In this document: piece by piece, positions 1 to 10,848 of the stretch | Layout: every line of letters starts with the position of its first letter | Numbering within the stretch: position 1 is the first letter of the stretch | Assembly (NCBI RefSeq): GCF_032884065.1 | Contig: NC_088875.1 | Span: 46,600,026 to 46,664,025, forward strand | Direction: 5' to 3' | From: Artemia franciscana | Lineage: Eukaryota; Arthropoda; Branchiopoda; Anostraca; Artemiidae | Length of the DNA stretch: 64,000 nt | The notes under the pieces: model-generated | Databases searched by the model: none | The model's input: the letters and a program-made list of their open reading frames with translations, nothing else | What the model was told of the DNA's origin: nothing | Made by a program: the position numbers and the translations under genes

Positions 1-664
1 CATTTACTTTGACAGCCATCATTTTTTTTTTTTTTTTAGAGAGAGAGAAAGATGGTTTTATTAATATAATTAAACAAAACAAGCAAATGGCCCGAAGCAA
101 AGCAATTATCTTATGAGCAATAGGTTAGTTCAATAGAGAATGTATAGCATTGGCTATTTCAATTGAATGCTACAAGTTTTTTGTTAGATCTAAGTTTTAT
201 TTAAATACTGGGCATATACACAATATATTCTCTTTTTAATTCCCACTGTGTCGAGAATTCAAACTCAAAAATATGGGCAGAATTTCTTTGTTTCAACCCA
301 TGATTTGTAATCTGACTTTGTTACTGAATATTGAAAAAGTATTTATATTTAAAAAAACACTTATTGATGGCAGCTTTTACGAAGCATTAAACCAACTTAT
401 TTCATTGAACGAATTTACTGTTGTTAAGATGAAAAATATCCCAATTTTGTGCATATAGCTACCTAATTTGATTGTCCCGTTTGAAGGTTTATCTTTAACC
501 TAATGATTCGAAACTAGAATAGAGATTTACACATAATACAAAGGCAAAAAACACCACAGCTTCTTTAACTTACCTTAGGCTGCAGCTAAGCAAAAGACAT
601 CATTAAAAATATGCAACTTATAAAATTTCAGAGAATAGTTTGACACTACAATCCTTCAAAACCT
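1..664. other. No recognisable gene
   Basis: AT-rich sequence with a poly-T tract near 23-38 followed by a GA-rich stretch. A 12-nt minus-strand segment at 574-585 is flanked by AG and GTAAGT splice-like signals, but nothing else supports an exon. No repeat family or protein similarity was recognised. Confidence 0.5.
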
Positions 665-739
665 TCAGCCATGATTATGCATTATTTCTTCATTCGTTCT
701 GTCCATTAATCTTCTAGGATCTTTTCGAATCCCAATTTC
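665..739 (-). CDS. Candidate terminal coding exon (weak)
   Basis: On the minus strand a pyrimidine-rich stretch ending in TTTTCAG precedes a 75-base open stretch of 24 codons and a TGA stop. The peptide begins EIGIRKDPRRLMDR and ends IMHNHG. Phase 0 follows from the acceptor position. The length is short enough to be open by chance in AT-rich DNA, and no partner exon was found upstream. The peptide is not recognised. This is an inference from splice-like signals only. Confidence 0.2.
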   Translation of the reverse strand, partial: EIGIRKDPRRLMDRTNEEIMHNHG

Positions 740-1959
740 CTGAAAATAATGTCATTAATTAATTAATTGCTTAATATTAAAAAACACTTTCCCAGAATCA
801 AATTTTCTGGCGACTTGGCATCCACAAATCTTGATTAGCGGTTTAATATTATTCTGATTCTATATTTGGGCTTACATTTAGTATTTTCTCTGCTGCTTAC
901 ATGAAAACTATTTGAATAATTAAGTTCATTTGAGCCCATGTGAAAAGACTTTCAAGAAAAAATGATTATAATGAAAGTAGAGCGAAAAAAATCAGATGAA
1001 CAGATCAAATTGCTCCTTAGCCCATGCAAAAAATCTATAAATAGCTCAAACAAGTTAACCACTGAAGTTTTCATATACTTGTACTTAGGCAAAGACAGAA
1101 CTTAAAAGGAAACCCAAACCCTCTCCCCCAAAATATACATTTTATTTTGCAAAAAGTTTCACAACAAAGACAACAAAGACTAAACCGTAAAATTATAATC
1201 TAAGTGTTCTCTTTATTGTTTTTTTTCGACTAAGATATATTTTTGCTTAAGGGTATATAGACAGAAATTATCATAAAGAAGACTATCGTTTCTATTCCTT
1301 TTAAAGTAAAATACAAATAATTTGAAATTTAGGGAAGTATAATCTAGGAGAAGCAGTAAGGACTGTCACATTCTGAGATGATATGTCAGAGTAAAATTAA
1401 ACACTAACGAATTAACAAAATAAAATGTTTTTTTTCTTATAGTCATTTCTTATTATCTTTCTACCGAAGTTCCTTCATCAAAATGTTTAAATACTGTTTC
1501 ATATATTTCCCTAATATTATACTGATCTGTCTGAGGAGAAGGGGGGGGGGGGCAAAAGTACACTGATGTGCCATTGACAGAGAAAGGTAGCGTAACTCAA
1601 TAACCTTTTTGTAGCCGCTTATCTCTTCTGTAAAATTGGGATTAATCGACTAATCTTTGCTTCACGTTTTCCTACGAAAAAAATTATAACACTATAAGAG
1701 TGTGGTTGACTCAACCTGAACCAAAGTGCTATATCTGATTTAATCTTTAAGTACAAAAGAAATCAAACTTAAAGTTTTTTTTTCTTCCCCGGTTCCATCT
1801 TAGGTCTAATCAGCCAGTTTCCTTGGCGGTTCCTTGGATCCTAGGCAGTTTCCTTTGGTCTCTTCTAATTGTTATTTACGGTTTTATTTGAGTTGTTATG
1901 ACATTATCAAGGTTAGATCCCTGCTTAAAGCTTCCCCAAACATAGTGTTTGAAATTATT
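740..1959. other. No recognisable feature
   Basis: AT-rich non-coding sequence with homopolymer runs, including a G run near 1541-1552. No long open frame, no recognised transposon and no convincing exon was seen on either strand. Confidence 0.5.
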
Positions 1960-2410
1960 TTTTTTTTTCAAATGAAAGCATGAACTAGTCTGATGAAATT
2001 TTAAGAGGATAGAATTGTCCATGGGGAATTCTACGGGGGGAGGTTGTAGTTTACATTAGAGAACTTTTCAAGGACAAGTTTCCCATGAACAAAGTGAATT
2101 TTTCATGAAGGGAAAATCAGATTTACCAGAATTATTTAAAAAATAATCAGAAACTCAATAATAGTTTTTTCGACTGAAAGTAAGGAGCATCCCTAAACTG
2201 AAAATAGTGGGAAATTAGGCCATATATGAGGGAGTTCATTAGAATAAAAAGCTCTTTCAAAAGGACTAAAAGCACTAGCATAAATAGAAAGGTATCTAGG
2301 AGCAATATAAAGAACAAAGTATGACCCCCCCCCCCTTATATGCGGTATAGTTCCTGTTCGTTTTTACTTTTAATGCTGCTCCTGATTTTTAATTTTTTTT
2401 TTTTTTTTAT
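1960..2410 (+). repeat. Diverged fragment of the dispersed foldback family
   Basis: This stretch resembles the middle and foldback part of the family described at 32594-34317. It has a GAAAGTAAGGAGC-like arm near 2176 and the inverted partner ending near 2400 (CCTGTTCGTTTTTACTTTTAATGC-like wording, read by eye). It is much more diverged than later copies. Confidence 0.5.
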
Positions 2411-3081
2411 TTACACAAAAAGGAATTGACAGTTCATAGACTAAAAATAGGCACGAACTACAGATTGAATATTTGAATATGGCCATGTATTGTACTTTTT
2501 CGACGACCAACTTTCAGAAGTATGGTCAATTATGTGAACAATTTATAGAGCCTTAGCTGGAATAATCATTTTCTCTTACAGCTAGGATTGAAGCTGAATG
2601 AGTTCCGTACCTATTTCGTATATTTTGCTCAGAAAAATTCATATTTATAAAAAGCCTCAAAGCTAACATTAAATCTGTTTTGGGGAGAGGGGCACTTCAA
2701 AATTTTAATTGCTGTACATGTTAAAAAACATTACATATACCTTACAATACATTTAGGCTTTATTGTATGACGTCATCAAGTCATTTACTCTGACCTACTA
2801 CACCAAATGATTACACTGTTTTTTTTGGGTCTTTGATAGACAATAACAATAGAAGAAAAAGACGGCTCTTATTGAATCACTATATAATCAATAAAAAAAA
2901 ATTCGTGAATCTAAAAGAAAGACGTTTTTCCTTGGCTCGTAGATGCTTTTGTCAACATTCATTAAATCTACCCGAATCGGGTTCATTTTCTTGTTTTATT
3001 TACTATGTTTTATGGCACAGATAAAGGAATAGTATTACAAATACCTCTTGATGTCATAATTCCTTCATTTTTAAAAAAAAT
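2411..3081. other. No recognisable feature
   Basis: AT-rich sequence lying between the diverged repeat and the first tandem unit. Small open frames are present but none resembles a known protein. Confidence 0.45.
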
Positions 3082-3277
3082 TAGAGCTTATCAACGGCCC
3101 CTTTCATAACAGAAATATTATAAAGTTGGTATACATTTCTTGAAGTCAAATTTTTTTGAACATAACATACACGTTTTTTAAACGTTAGTAAATAACTTTA
3201 TCCCCTGAATTCTCTGACATCTCTTGTCTTCTAATTTTTAGCTAAAGCACCCTTTTAGGAGTGGTACCATGCAGAAG

Positions 3278-3515
<238 letters not shown>

Positions 3516-3697
3516 CAATGCTACAAAAAGAGAACGTGGCCTATCTGATGGCAACGTTCACCTCTAACTTCTCAGCAGAAAGCTAGGCAGTTATTTTCAT
3601 TAATTGGTTTAAAAGTTAGAACATGGTAACGATCAGATTCTGATTTGAATTTGCCTCTAGGAAAAAACTCCTTCGTGTGTGCAACCGAATTCTTCTT

Positions 3698-3730
<33 letters not shown>

Positions 3731-4114
3731 GCTTTTGTAGACTCGGGTTTCAAGTGTTTTATGAATTTCCATTTTTTGTTTCGGAACTTGTCTGTATTTC
3801 ATGATAAAAAATACTGTCGGTACATACCCGTGAAAATTTCATGTCGCAAAGATAAAACGAAAATTCATTTATTAAGGCAAATGGTGATTTTTAATCTGAA
3901 GCAAAACTACACATGATGACCATTTAACAGACAGTTAGGTATAATGTCAATCAAAATTGAATGGTCATAGAATACGAATCAATAAGTTTCATATAATTCG
4001 AAACACTAGAACAGTATTAGTATTAAACACAAACTAATCATTTTTTAGCCCTGAAATTAAAAAGTAAAATGCGTATAATATTGAAAAATACTAGCATTCT
4101 CCATTGCATCAAAC

Positions 4115-4535
4115 AGTTCGTGGCAACAAGCTGTAAGTACCGGGTGACCCGGATCAAGAGTAATCGAAACCCTAAAACACAAATATTTGATAATAGTACA
4201 TACTACAAAAGAATCGAACATTCAAGTTGATTTCAAAAATATAGAGCTCATTAAGCTTAATGGTACCCATTAAAAGTTACGAGCCAGTGAAAATATGACC
4301 TATGTCTGAAAGAGGAAAAGCAACCAAAACAGGTTATCTAAATGGAAATCACACCATCATATTCAGCACATCAAATAACCCTATTTTCAAGTTTCAAGAT
4401 CTTATATGCCAAAATGCGGAATTAAAAATTTTTACCACAAACAAAATCACGTATGTTTTTTGTGTTTGTTGTTTTTTTCCAGGAGTGACCAAATCGGACA
4501 AGGTGATCCTATAAGATTGGGAGACGGCTTACATA
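4115..4535 (+). repeat. Diverged copy of dispersed-family 5' region
   Basis: The stretch begins AAACAGTTCGTGGCAACAAG and follows the order of the dispersed family's 5' end. Visible landmarks are a pairing-disrupted terminal hairpin, a TTACGAGCC motif, a region reading 'caccatcatattcagcacatc', and a T-rich tract before CCAGGAGTGACC. It is a separate, older subfamily, duplicated at 7565-7995. Confidence 0.65.
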
Positions 4536-5164
4536 CATTCGGTGCAAAAAGAAAGAACTAAATTATTTTTTGCACAATATACCTTACTTCTCCGCAATGC
4601 GGTTTTAAGTTATAAATAAACATGGACTTACCCTTGCGCAAAGAAGAGTACTTTAGAAACTATTTGAAAGGCCATTTTTGAGCACATCTCAACATTTTGA
4701 CTCTTGACTGGCTAAATTTTGCTTCAAATTTGACATCTCTCAATCCAAAACAGATTCTTTTTCTCAAACAGCCACATTTTCATGGAAAATGAAAAAGATG
4801 AGTTTCCTTATATATTTTTGATACAATAAAATAATATTATTAAGTATTAAGCCTGTGATTTCGTAGTTTCCTCCTATAGAAATTATAAATTTACTTTTAT
4901 TCTATGATAAATATTCTATGATGATTGAAACAAGCAAGCATAGCAAAATAAAACATGGCACTGAGATTAGTGTAAGAAGGTGTGCTACATTAATCCAGTT
5001 CTAAAGTGTCTGGTAATGGTCTGTCTTTCTCGTTCAAACAGTAAATTTGGAATAAATCAATGTATTATGCTCTTGTGTCAGTTGCGGTTTTGGCCTAGCG
5101 GTTCCTTGAACCCTTCTTGAAATAATATTATTGAATTATAATCAAGTAGGTGTGGGCAAGTCTT

Positions 5165-6343
5165 GTGGGTGCAAACAATTTGTGCATAGAGCAGAAAACA
5201 CTTCCTTGGCCCATTAGCGCTATCGACCAACGTAATCGAAGGCAGCTCGACCAAGGAGTTATCCGACTGCTCCAAGTGTGGTATTTTTATTGTGTTTGAG
5301 AAAGTTTTGTGGGTGCAAACAATTTGTGCATAGAGCAGAAAACAACTTCCTTGGCCCATTAGCGCTATCGACCAACGTAATCGAAGGCAGCTCGACCAAG
5401 GAGTTATCCGACTGCTCCAAGTGTGGTATTTTTATTGTGTTTGAGAAAGTTTTGTGGGTGCAAACAATTTGTGCATAGAGCAGAAAACAACTTCCTTGGC
5501 CCATTAGCGCTATCGACCAACGTAATCGAAGGCAGCTCGACCAAGGAGTTATCCGACTGCTCCAAGTGTGGTATTTTTATTGTGTTTGAGAAAGTTTTGT
5601 GGGTGCAAACAATTTGTGCATAGAGCAGAAAACAACTTCCTTGGCCCATTAGCGCTATCGACCAACGTAATCGAAGGCAGCTCGACCAAGGAGTTATCCG
5701 ACTGCTCCAAGTGTGGTATTTTTATTGTGTTTGACAAAGTTTTGTGGGTGCAAACAATTTGTGCATAGAGCAGAAAACAACTTCCTTGGCCCATTAGCGC
5801 TATCGACCAACGTAATCGAAGGCAGCTCGACCAAGGAGTTATCCGACTGCTCCAAGTGTGGTATTTTTATTGTGTTTGAGAAAGTTTTGTGGGTGCAAAC
5901 AATTTGTGCATAGAGCAGAAAACAACTTCCTTGGCCCATTAGCGCTATCGACCAACGTAATCGAAGGCAGCTCGACCAAGGAGTTATCCGACTGCTCCAA
6001 GTGTGGTATTTTTATTGTGTTTGAGAAGGTTTTGTGGGTGCAAACAATTTGTGCATAGAGCAGAAAACAACTTCCTTGGCCCATTAGCGCTATCGACCAA
6101 CGTAATCGAAGGCAGCTCGACCAAGGAGTTATCCGACTGCTCCAAGTGTGGTATTTTTATTGTGTTTGAGAAAGTTTTGTGGGTGCAAACAATTTGTGCT
6201 TAGAGCAGAAAAGACTTCCTTGGCCCATTAGCGCTATCGACCAACGTAATCGAAGGCAGCTCAACCAAGGAGTTATCCGACTGGTCCAAGTGTGGTATTT
6301 TTATTGTGTTTGAGAAAGTTTTGTTGGTGCAAACAATTTTTGC
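5165..6343 (+). repeat. 145-bp tandem satellite, eight units
   Basis: The motif GTGGGTGCAAACAATTTGTG recurs at 5165, 5309, 5454, 5599, 5744, 5889, 6034 and 6179, with a partial unit at 6323. Inner units are 145 bases and nearly identical; the first and last are 144 and slightly diverged, as expected from unequal exchange. Because 145 is not a multiple of three, the many 66- and 81-residue open frames here are repeated shadows in shifting frames. I do not regard them as genes. Confidence 0.95.
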
Positions 6344-6898
6344 TGCTGCAAGTTTATTGCTTATTATGCAATTTTTGCTCCGAGTGAGGTTGCTAATAGT
6401 TTAAAGTTAAAATTGAACCACTAATTCATCCAAAGCAATTCAGCAGTATGTCATGGGGATCTACAACAACATGCCTGATTTGTATGCATGATCGTATCCT
6501 CGAACATGTGGTTCACAGTATAGGTAAAATACAGTTGTAAAATGTTTCTCTGAACATTACACACATTTCACAGGACGAAATTTAGGAAGTTTTCCAACAC
6601 GTCAGAGCCATGCTCTAATTTGCTACTTGGTTTTCTATCGGAAACCTATGTCGTTGCACATGCACAAATTCAGGTTTATGAAGTGTGTGTGGTAAGAAAG
6701 TAGAGCTTATGAACGGCTCCTTTCATAACAGCAATATTATAAAGTTGGTATACATTTCTTAAAGTCAAATTTTTTTGAACATAACATATACACGTTTTTT
6801 AACCGTTAGTAAATAACTTTATCCCCTGGGTTCTGTGACATGTCTTGCCTTCTAATTTTTAGCTAAAGCACCCTTTTAGGAGTGGTACCAAGCAGTAG

Positions 6899-6901
<3 letters not shown>

Positions 6902-6966
<65 letters not shown>
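6902..6966. repeat. (TA)n microsatellite
   Basis: About 65 bases of alternating T and A, in the same position in unit B as the 232-base array of unit A. Confidence 0.97.
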
Positions 6967-6969
<3 letters not shown>

Positions 6970-7564
6970 CAGTGCTACAAAAAGAGGACGTGGCCTATCT
7001 GATGGCAACGTTCACCACTAACTTCTCAGCAGAAAGCTAGGCAGTTATTTTCATTAATTGGTTTAAAAGTTAGAACATGGTAACGATCAGATTCTGATTT
7101 GAATTTAACTCTAGGAAAAAACTACTTGACTTTGTCTCTTCGTGTGTGCAACCGAATTCTTCTAGTATTTTTTTTCTTTTTAACAGCTTTTGTAGACTCG
7201 GGTTTCAAGTGTTTTATGAATTTCTATTTTTTGTTTCGGAACGTGTCTGTATTTCATGATAAAAAATACTGTCGGTACATACCCGTGAAAATTTCATGTC
7301 GCAAACATAAAACGAAAATTCATTTATTAAGGCAAATGTTGATTTTTAATCTGAAGCAAAACTACACATGATGACCATTTAACAGAGAGTTAGGTATAAT
7401 GTAAATCAAAATTGAATGGTCATAGAATAAGAATCAATAAGTGTCATATAATACGAAACACTAGAACAGTATTAGTATTAAACACAAACTAAGCATTTTT
7501 TAGCCCTTAAAATAAAAAGTAAAATGCGAATAATATTGAAAAATACTAGCATTCTCCATTGCAT

Positions 7565-7995
7565 AAAACAGTTCGTGGCAAGAAGCTGTAAGTACGGGGT
7601 GATCCGACTTAAGAGTAATCGAAACCCTAAAACACCAAGATTTGATAATAGTACATACTAGAAAAGAATCGAACATTCAAGTAGATTTCAAAAATATACA
7701 GCTCATTAAGCTTAATGGTACCCATTAAAAGTTACGAGCCAGTGAAAATATGACCTATGTCTGAAAGAGGGAAAGCAACCAAAACAGGTGATCTAAATGG
7801 AAATCACACCATCATATTCAGCACATCAAATAACCCTATTTTCAAGTTTCAAGGTCCTATATACCAAAATGCGGAATTTAAAATTTTTACCACAAACAAA
7901 ATCACGTATGTGTTTCTTGTGTTTGTTGTTTTTTTTTTTCCAGGAGCGACCAAATCGGACAAGGTGATCCTATAAGATTAGGAGACGGCTTACAT
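7565..7995 (+). repeat. Diverged copy of dispersed-family 5' region
   Basis: Unit B counterpart of 4115-4535. It has the same broken terminal hairpin, TTACGAGCC motif and T-rich tract before CCAGGAGCGACC. Confidence 0.65.
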
Positions 7996-8849
7996 ACATT
8001 CCGTGCAAAAAGAAAGATCAAAATTATTTTTTTGCACAATATACCTTACTTCTCCGAAAATCGGTTTTAAATTATAAATAAACATGGACTTACACTTCCG
8101 CAAAGTAGAGCACTTTAGAAACTCCATTTGAAAGGCCATTTTTTGAGCACATCTCAACATTTTGACTCTTGACTAGCTAAATTTTGCTTCAAATTTGACA
8201 TCTCTCAATCCAAAACAGATTCTTTTTCTCAAACAGCCACATTTTCATGAAAAATAAAAAAGATGAGATACCTTATAATTTTTTGATACGATAAAATAAC
8301 ATTATTAAGTATTAAGCCTGAGATTTCGTAGTTTCCTCCTATAGAAATTATAAATTTTACTTTTGAAATATTCTATGATAATTGAAACAAGCAAGCATGG
8401 CAAAATAAAACATGGCACTGAGATTAGTGTAAGAAGGTATGCTACATTAATCGAGTTCTAAAGTGTCTGGTAATGGTATGTCTTTCTCGTTCAAACAGTA
8501 AATTTGGAATAAATCAATGTATTATGCTCTTGTGTCAGTTGCGGTTTTGGCCTAGCGGTCCCTTGAACCCTTCTTGAAATAATATTAATGAATTATAATC
8601 AATTAGGTGTGGGCATCTAGCCATGGCTAATTGAAGAAAAAGCTAAGACAAATAGTCCGATAAAGTGAGGGGCAAATCTAACATGAGCCCTTACTAGGAT
8701 TGTATAAAAATGATGTCAGTTCATTTGTTTTAGTTAGAAATGGGCTAAAATTTACCGGCAACTGCATATTCATAAATTTCATTTGTGGGTTTGGTCAATC
8801 TGTCAGATGAACCTGTTGGCTAGACAATATTTATTGCGCTCGGGTCGGT

Positions 8850-9140
8850 TGCAGCTCGACCAAGGGGTTATCCGACTGCTCCGAGTGTGGTATTTTTATT
8901 GTGTTTGAGAAAGTCTTATGGGTGCAAACAATTTCTGCTTAGAGCAGAAAAGACTCGTCGTTTGCCAATTAGTGCCACTCGACCAACCTCGTCTAAGGCA
9001 GCTCGACCAAGGGGTTATCCGACTACTCCGAGTGTGGTATTTTTATTGTGTTTGAGAAAGAACAAACAACTTTTGCTGCAGCAAGTTTATTGCTTATTAT
9101 GCAATTTTTGCAAGGGGTTATCCCACTGCTCCGAGTGTGG
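8850..9140 (+). repeat. Two degenerate 145-bp satellite units
   Basis: GCAGCTCGACCAAGGGGTTA occurs at about 8851 and 8999, spaced 148 bases, followed by GTGGTATTTTTATTGTGTTT. A further partial unit with CAAGGGGTTATCC lies at about 9113. These look like ancestral or decayed forms of the array in unit A. Confidence 0.8.
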
Positions 9141-9721
9141 TTGCTAATAGTTTAAAGTTAAAATTGAACCACTAATTCATCCAAAGCAGTTCAGCAGTAT
9201 GTCATGGGGATCTACAACAACATATCTGATTTGTATGCATGATCTTATCCTTGAACATGTGGATCGCAGTATAGGTAAAATACAGTTGTAAAATGTTTCT
9301 CTAAACATTACACACATTTCACAGGACGAAATTTGGGAAGTTTTCCAACACGTCAGAGCCATGCTTTAATTTGATACTTGGTTTTCTATCGGAAACCTAT
9401 GTCGTTGCACATGCACAAATTCAGGTTTATGAAGTGTGTGTGGTTTTCGATGTGTGTCAAAAATCTTTAATGGAGAATAGAACTTTTTGCTACTATATAT
9501 TACCTCTACTGTGCTGTGAAAAAACAAGGTATATTATTCATATAACAGATTCAGCGTGCTTAGCCAGAGTGGAGTTCGATATCAATAAAAGTACAAAATT
9601 CGTAACTAGTGGAAACCCATTTGCAATTAGTATAGAAAAAAAGAGCTTTGGTCGATAATAATTATCTAAGAAATTAATTCTTACTTTGATTATTTTCTTA
9701 GCATAAAAGTCATATTGAACA

Positions 9722-10315
9722 TCACCGATTTGTAAGGAATATCATCAGCCAGTCTACAACAGCCCGATTAATACCGATAGCGTATATTTCAGAGTGCAGT
9801 CGACTGTGAGGAACCTTGTCAAAGGCCCAAGCAAAGTCCAGCAGGAGCAGGTCAACTGGATGGCTGTGGTCAATTAGGTCTGTGATTTTCTCGTATGATT
9901 CCAAGAGGTTTGTTTCAATTGATTTCAACTTCTGGGAAAGTACATTTTTCCACCATGTTTTTCTCAAGGTTATCATTACACTCTTTGTCTTCATCTATCC
10001 TTTCGGTGATATCACGTTTAAGCTGCTCTTCCGCTCCTTTTACTATGTCCGTGATAGCCGAAGTACTTGGGACATTGGATGTTATAAGGCTCGAAATTTC
10101 TACTAATGAAGGGGGATCTGCTGATGTTCCAGATAGCTTGCAAAGCGGACAGTACCTCTGCATATTTCCTATGGTTGACATCTTTGTAAAGAGTTCATAC
10201 TCTGGGATGGATTTGTTTATGCACTCTATACACTAACCATTTTTCACATCCATCGCGTAATACAGCCTTAGATTCTGGCTTAAGACCTTGTTAGCAGGCT
10301 CCGCAGAAATCTAGA
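9722..10315 (-). pseudogene. Decayed non-LTR retrotransposon: PHD finger plus reverse transcriptase
   Basis: Two blocks are readable on the minus strand. The upstream block (about 10315-9915) reads as a PHD-type zinc finger: CGAC, then GLKPESKAV, then DGCEKW, then after a frameshift CIECINKSIPEYELF and finally CPLC. One expected Cys is changed to Arg and a stop follows the first CGAC. The downstream block (about 9980-9722) carries TNLLESYEKITDLID, PVDLLLLDFAWAFDKVPHSR and DWLMIFLTNR, the classic first part of a CR1/Jockey-type RT with motif A. PHD fingers are known in ORF1 proteins of CR1-like LINEs. The blocks abut, so a large internal part (ORF1 tail, endonuclease, early RT) is deleted. The element is dead. 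Clade assignment beyond CR1/Jockey-like is uncertain. Confidence 0.8.
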
Positions 10316-10440
10316 AATTTTTTGGACTTGATAATTTCCGTTAGCGGTCTCGTTTAGGACCCATGTTTGTTCGCACATATTTTCGGATTCATACACTTCT
10401 CGGTATTTTCTTTATTTCTTATTCTGTGGCTGCGTAAAAA

Positions 10441-10502
10441 GAATCGCAGCGGGAATGAAAACGCAGCACGAATGAAAACGCAGGGTGAATGAAACGCAGC
10501 GC
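10441..10502. repeat. Short tandem repeat, about 17 bp
   Basis: Four imperfect units of the form GAATGAAAACGCAGC lie in tandem. They lie in the 3' flank of the MULE-type gene. They might be sub-terminal repeats of that element, but no inverted partner was seen on the other side. Confidence 0.7.
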
Positions 10503-10848
10503 AAAATTAAGAATTAATCGCCGTCTTTGAATGGTTACTGGATTGGACCTGTGGGAAGTGCAGATACCCGAATCGCCTATCCCCAGCAGTTTAAGGACAG
10601 ATGTCCCGCCGGTACCACTACGGCCCTTCATGTTCGTTATTGCTCTCTTCTGCAAAGGGTTTCTCCAAATGAAGAAGATGAACGACTCAGTTTACGTAAT
10701 CTGTGGACGTTCAGTAGCGCTCTTTCGTAGTTTAGTTTGTTTTTGTCAGCTTTGTTGGTGTTTCAAAGAGATAAAATTTTGGAAGAATTAGTTTAGTTCT
10801 GTTGTTGTTTCTTGTTAGCTCAGATCTTGTTGTCTAGTCTAGTTCTCC
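10503..10848. other. 3' flank of the MULE-type gene
   Basis: Less AT-rich than its surroundings. Open frames exist on both strands but none is recognised. A minus-strand AATAAA (TTTATT at about 10411-10416) lies roughly 430 bases past the stop codon of the upstream gene and might serve as its polyadenylation signal. Confidence 0.35.

Larger units (their letters stand above)
6701..9444 (+). repeat. Tandem segmental duplication, unit B (2.7 kb)
   Basis: Second copy of the unit at 3082-6693, colinear with it apart from point changes, a short TA array at 6902-6966 and a different centre at about 8614-8850. The close match over more than 2 kb and the abutting head-to-tail order show a tandem duplication rather than two independent insertions. 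Confidence 0.85.

Noticed and set aside
574..585. A 12-nt minus-strand microexon with AG and GTAAGT signals
   Set aside because: It lies downstream of the stop in the only nearby exon candidate, and such short matches arise easily by chance.
5078..6203. Repeated 66- and 81-residue open frames on both strands
   Set aside because: All are shadows of the 145-bp satellite in shifting frames. They have no start context, and the unit length is not divisible by three.
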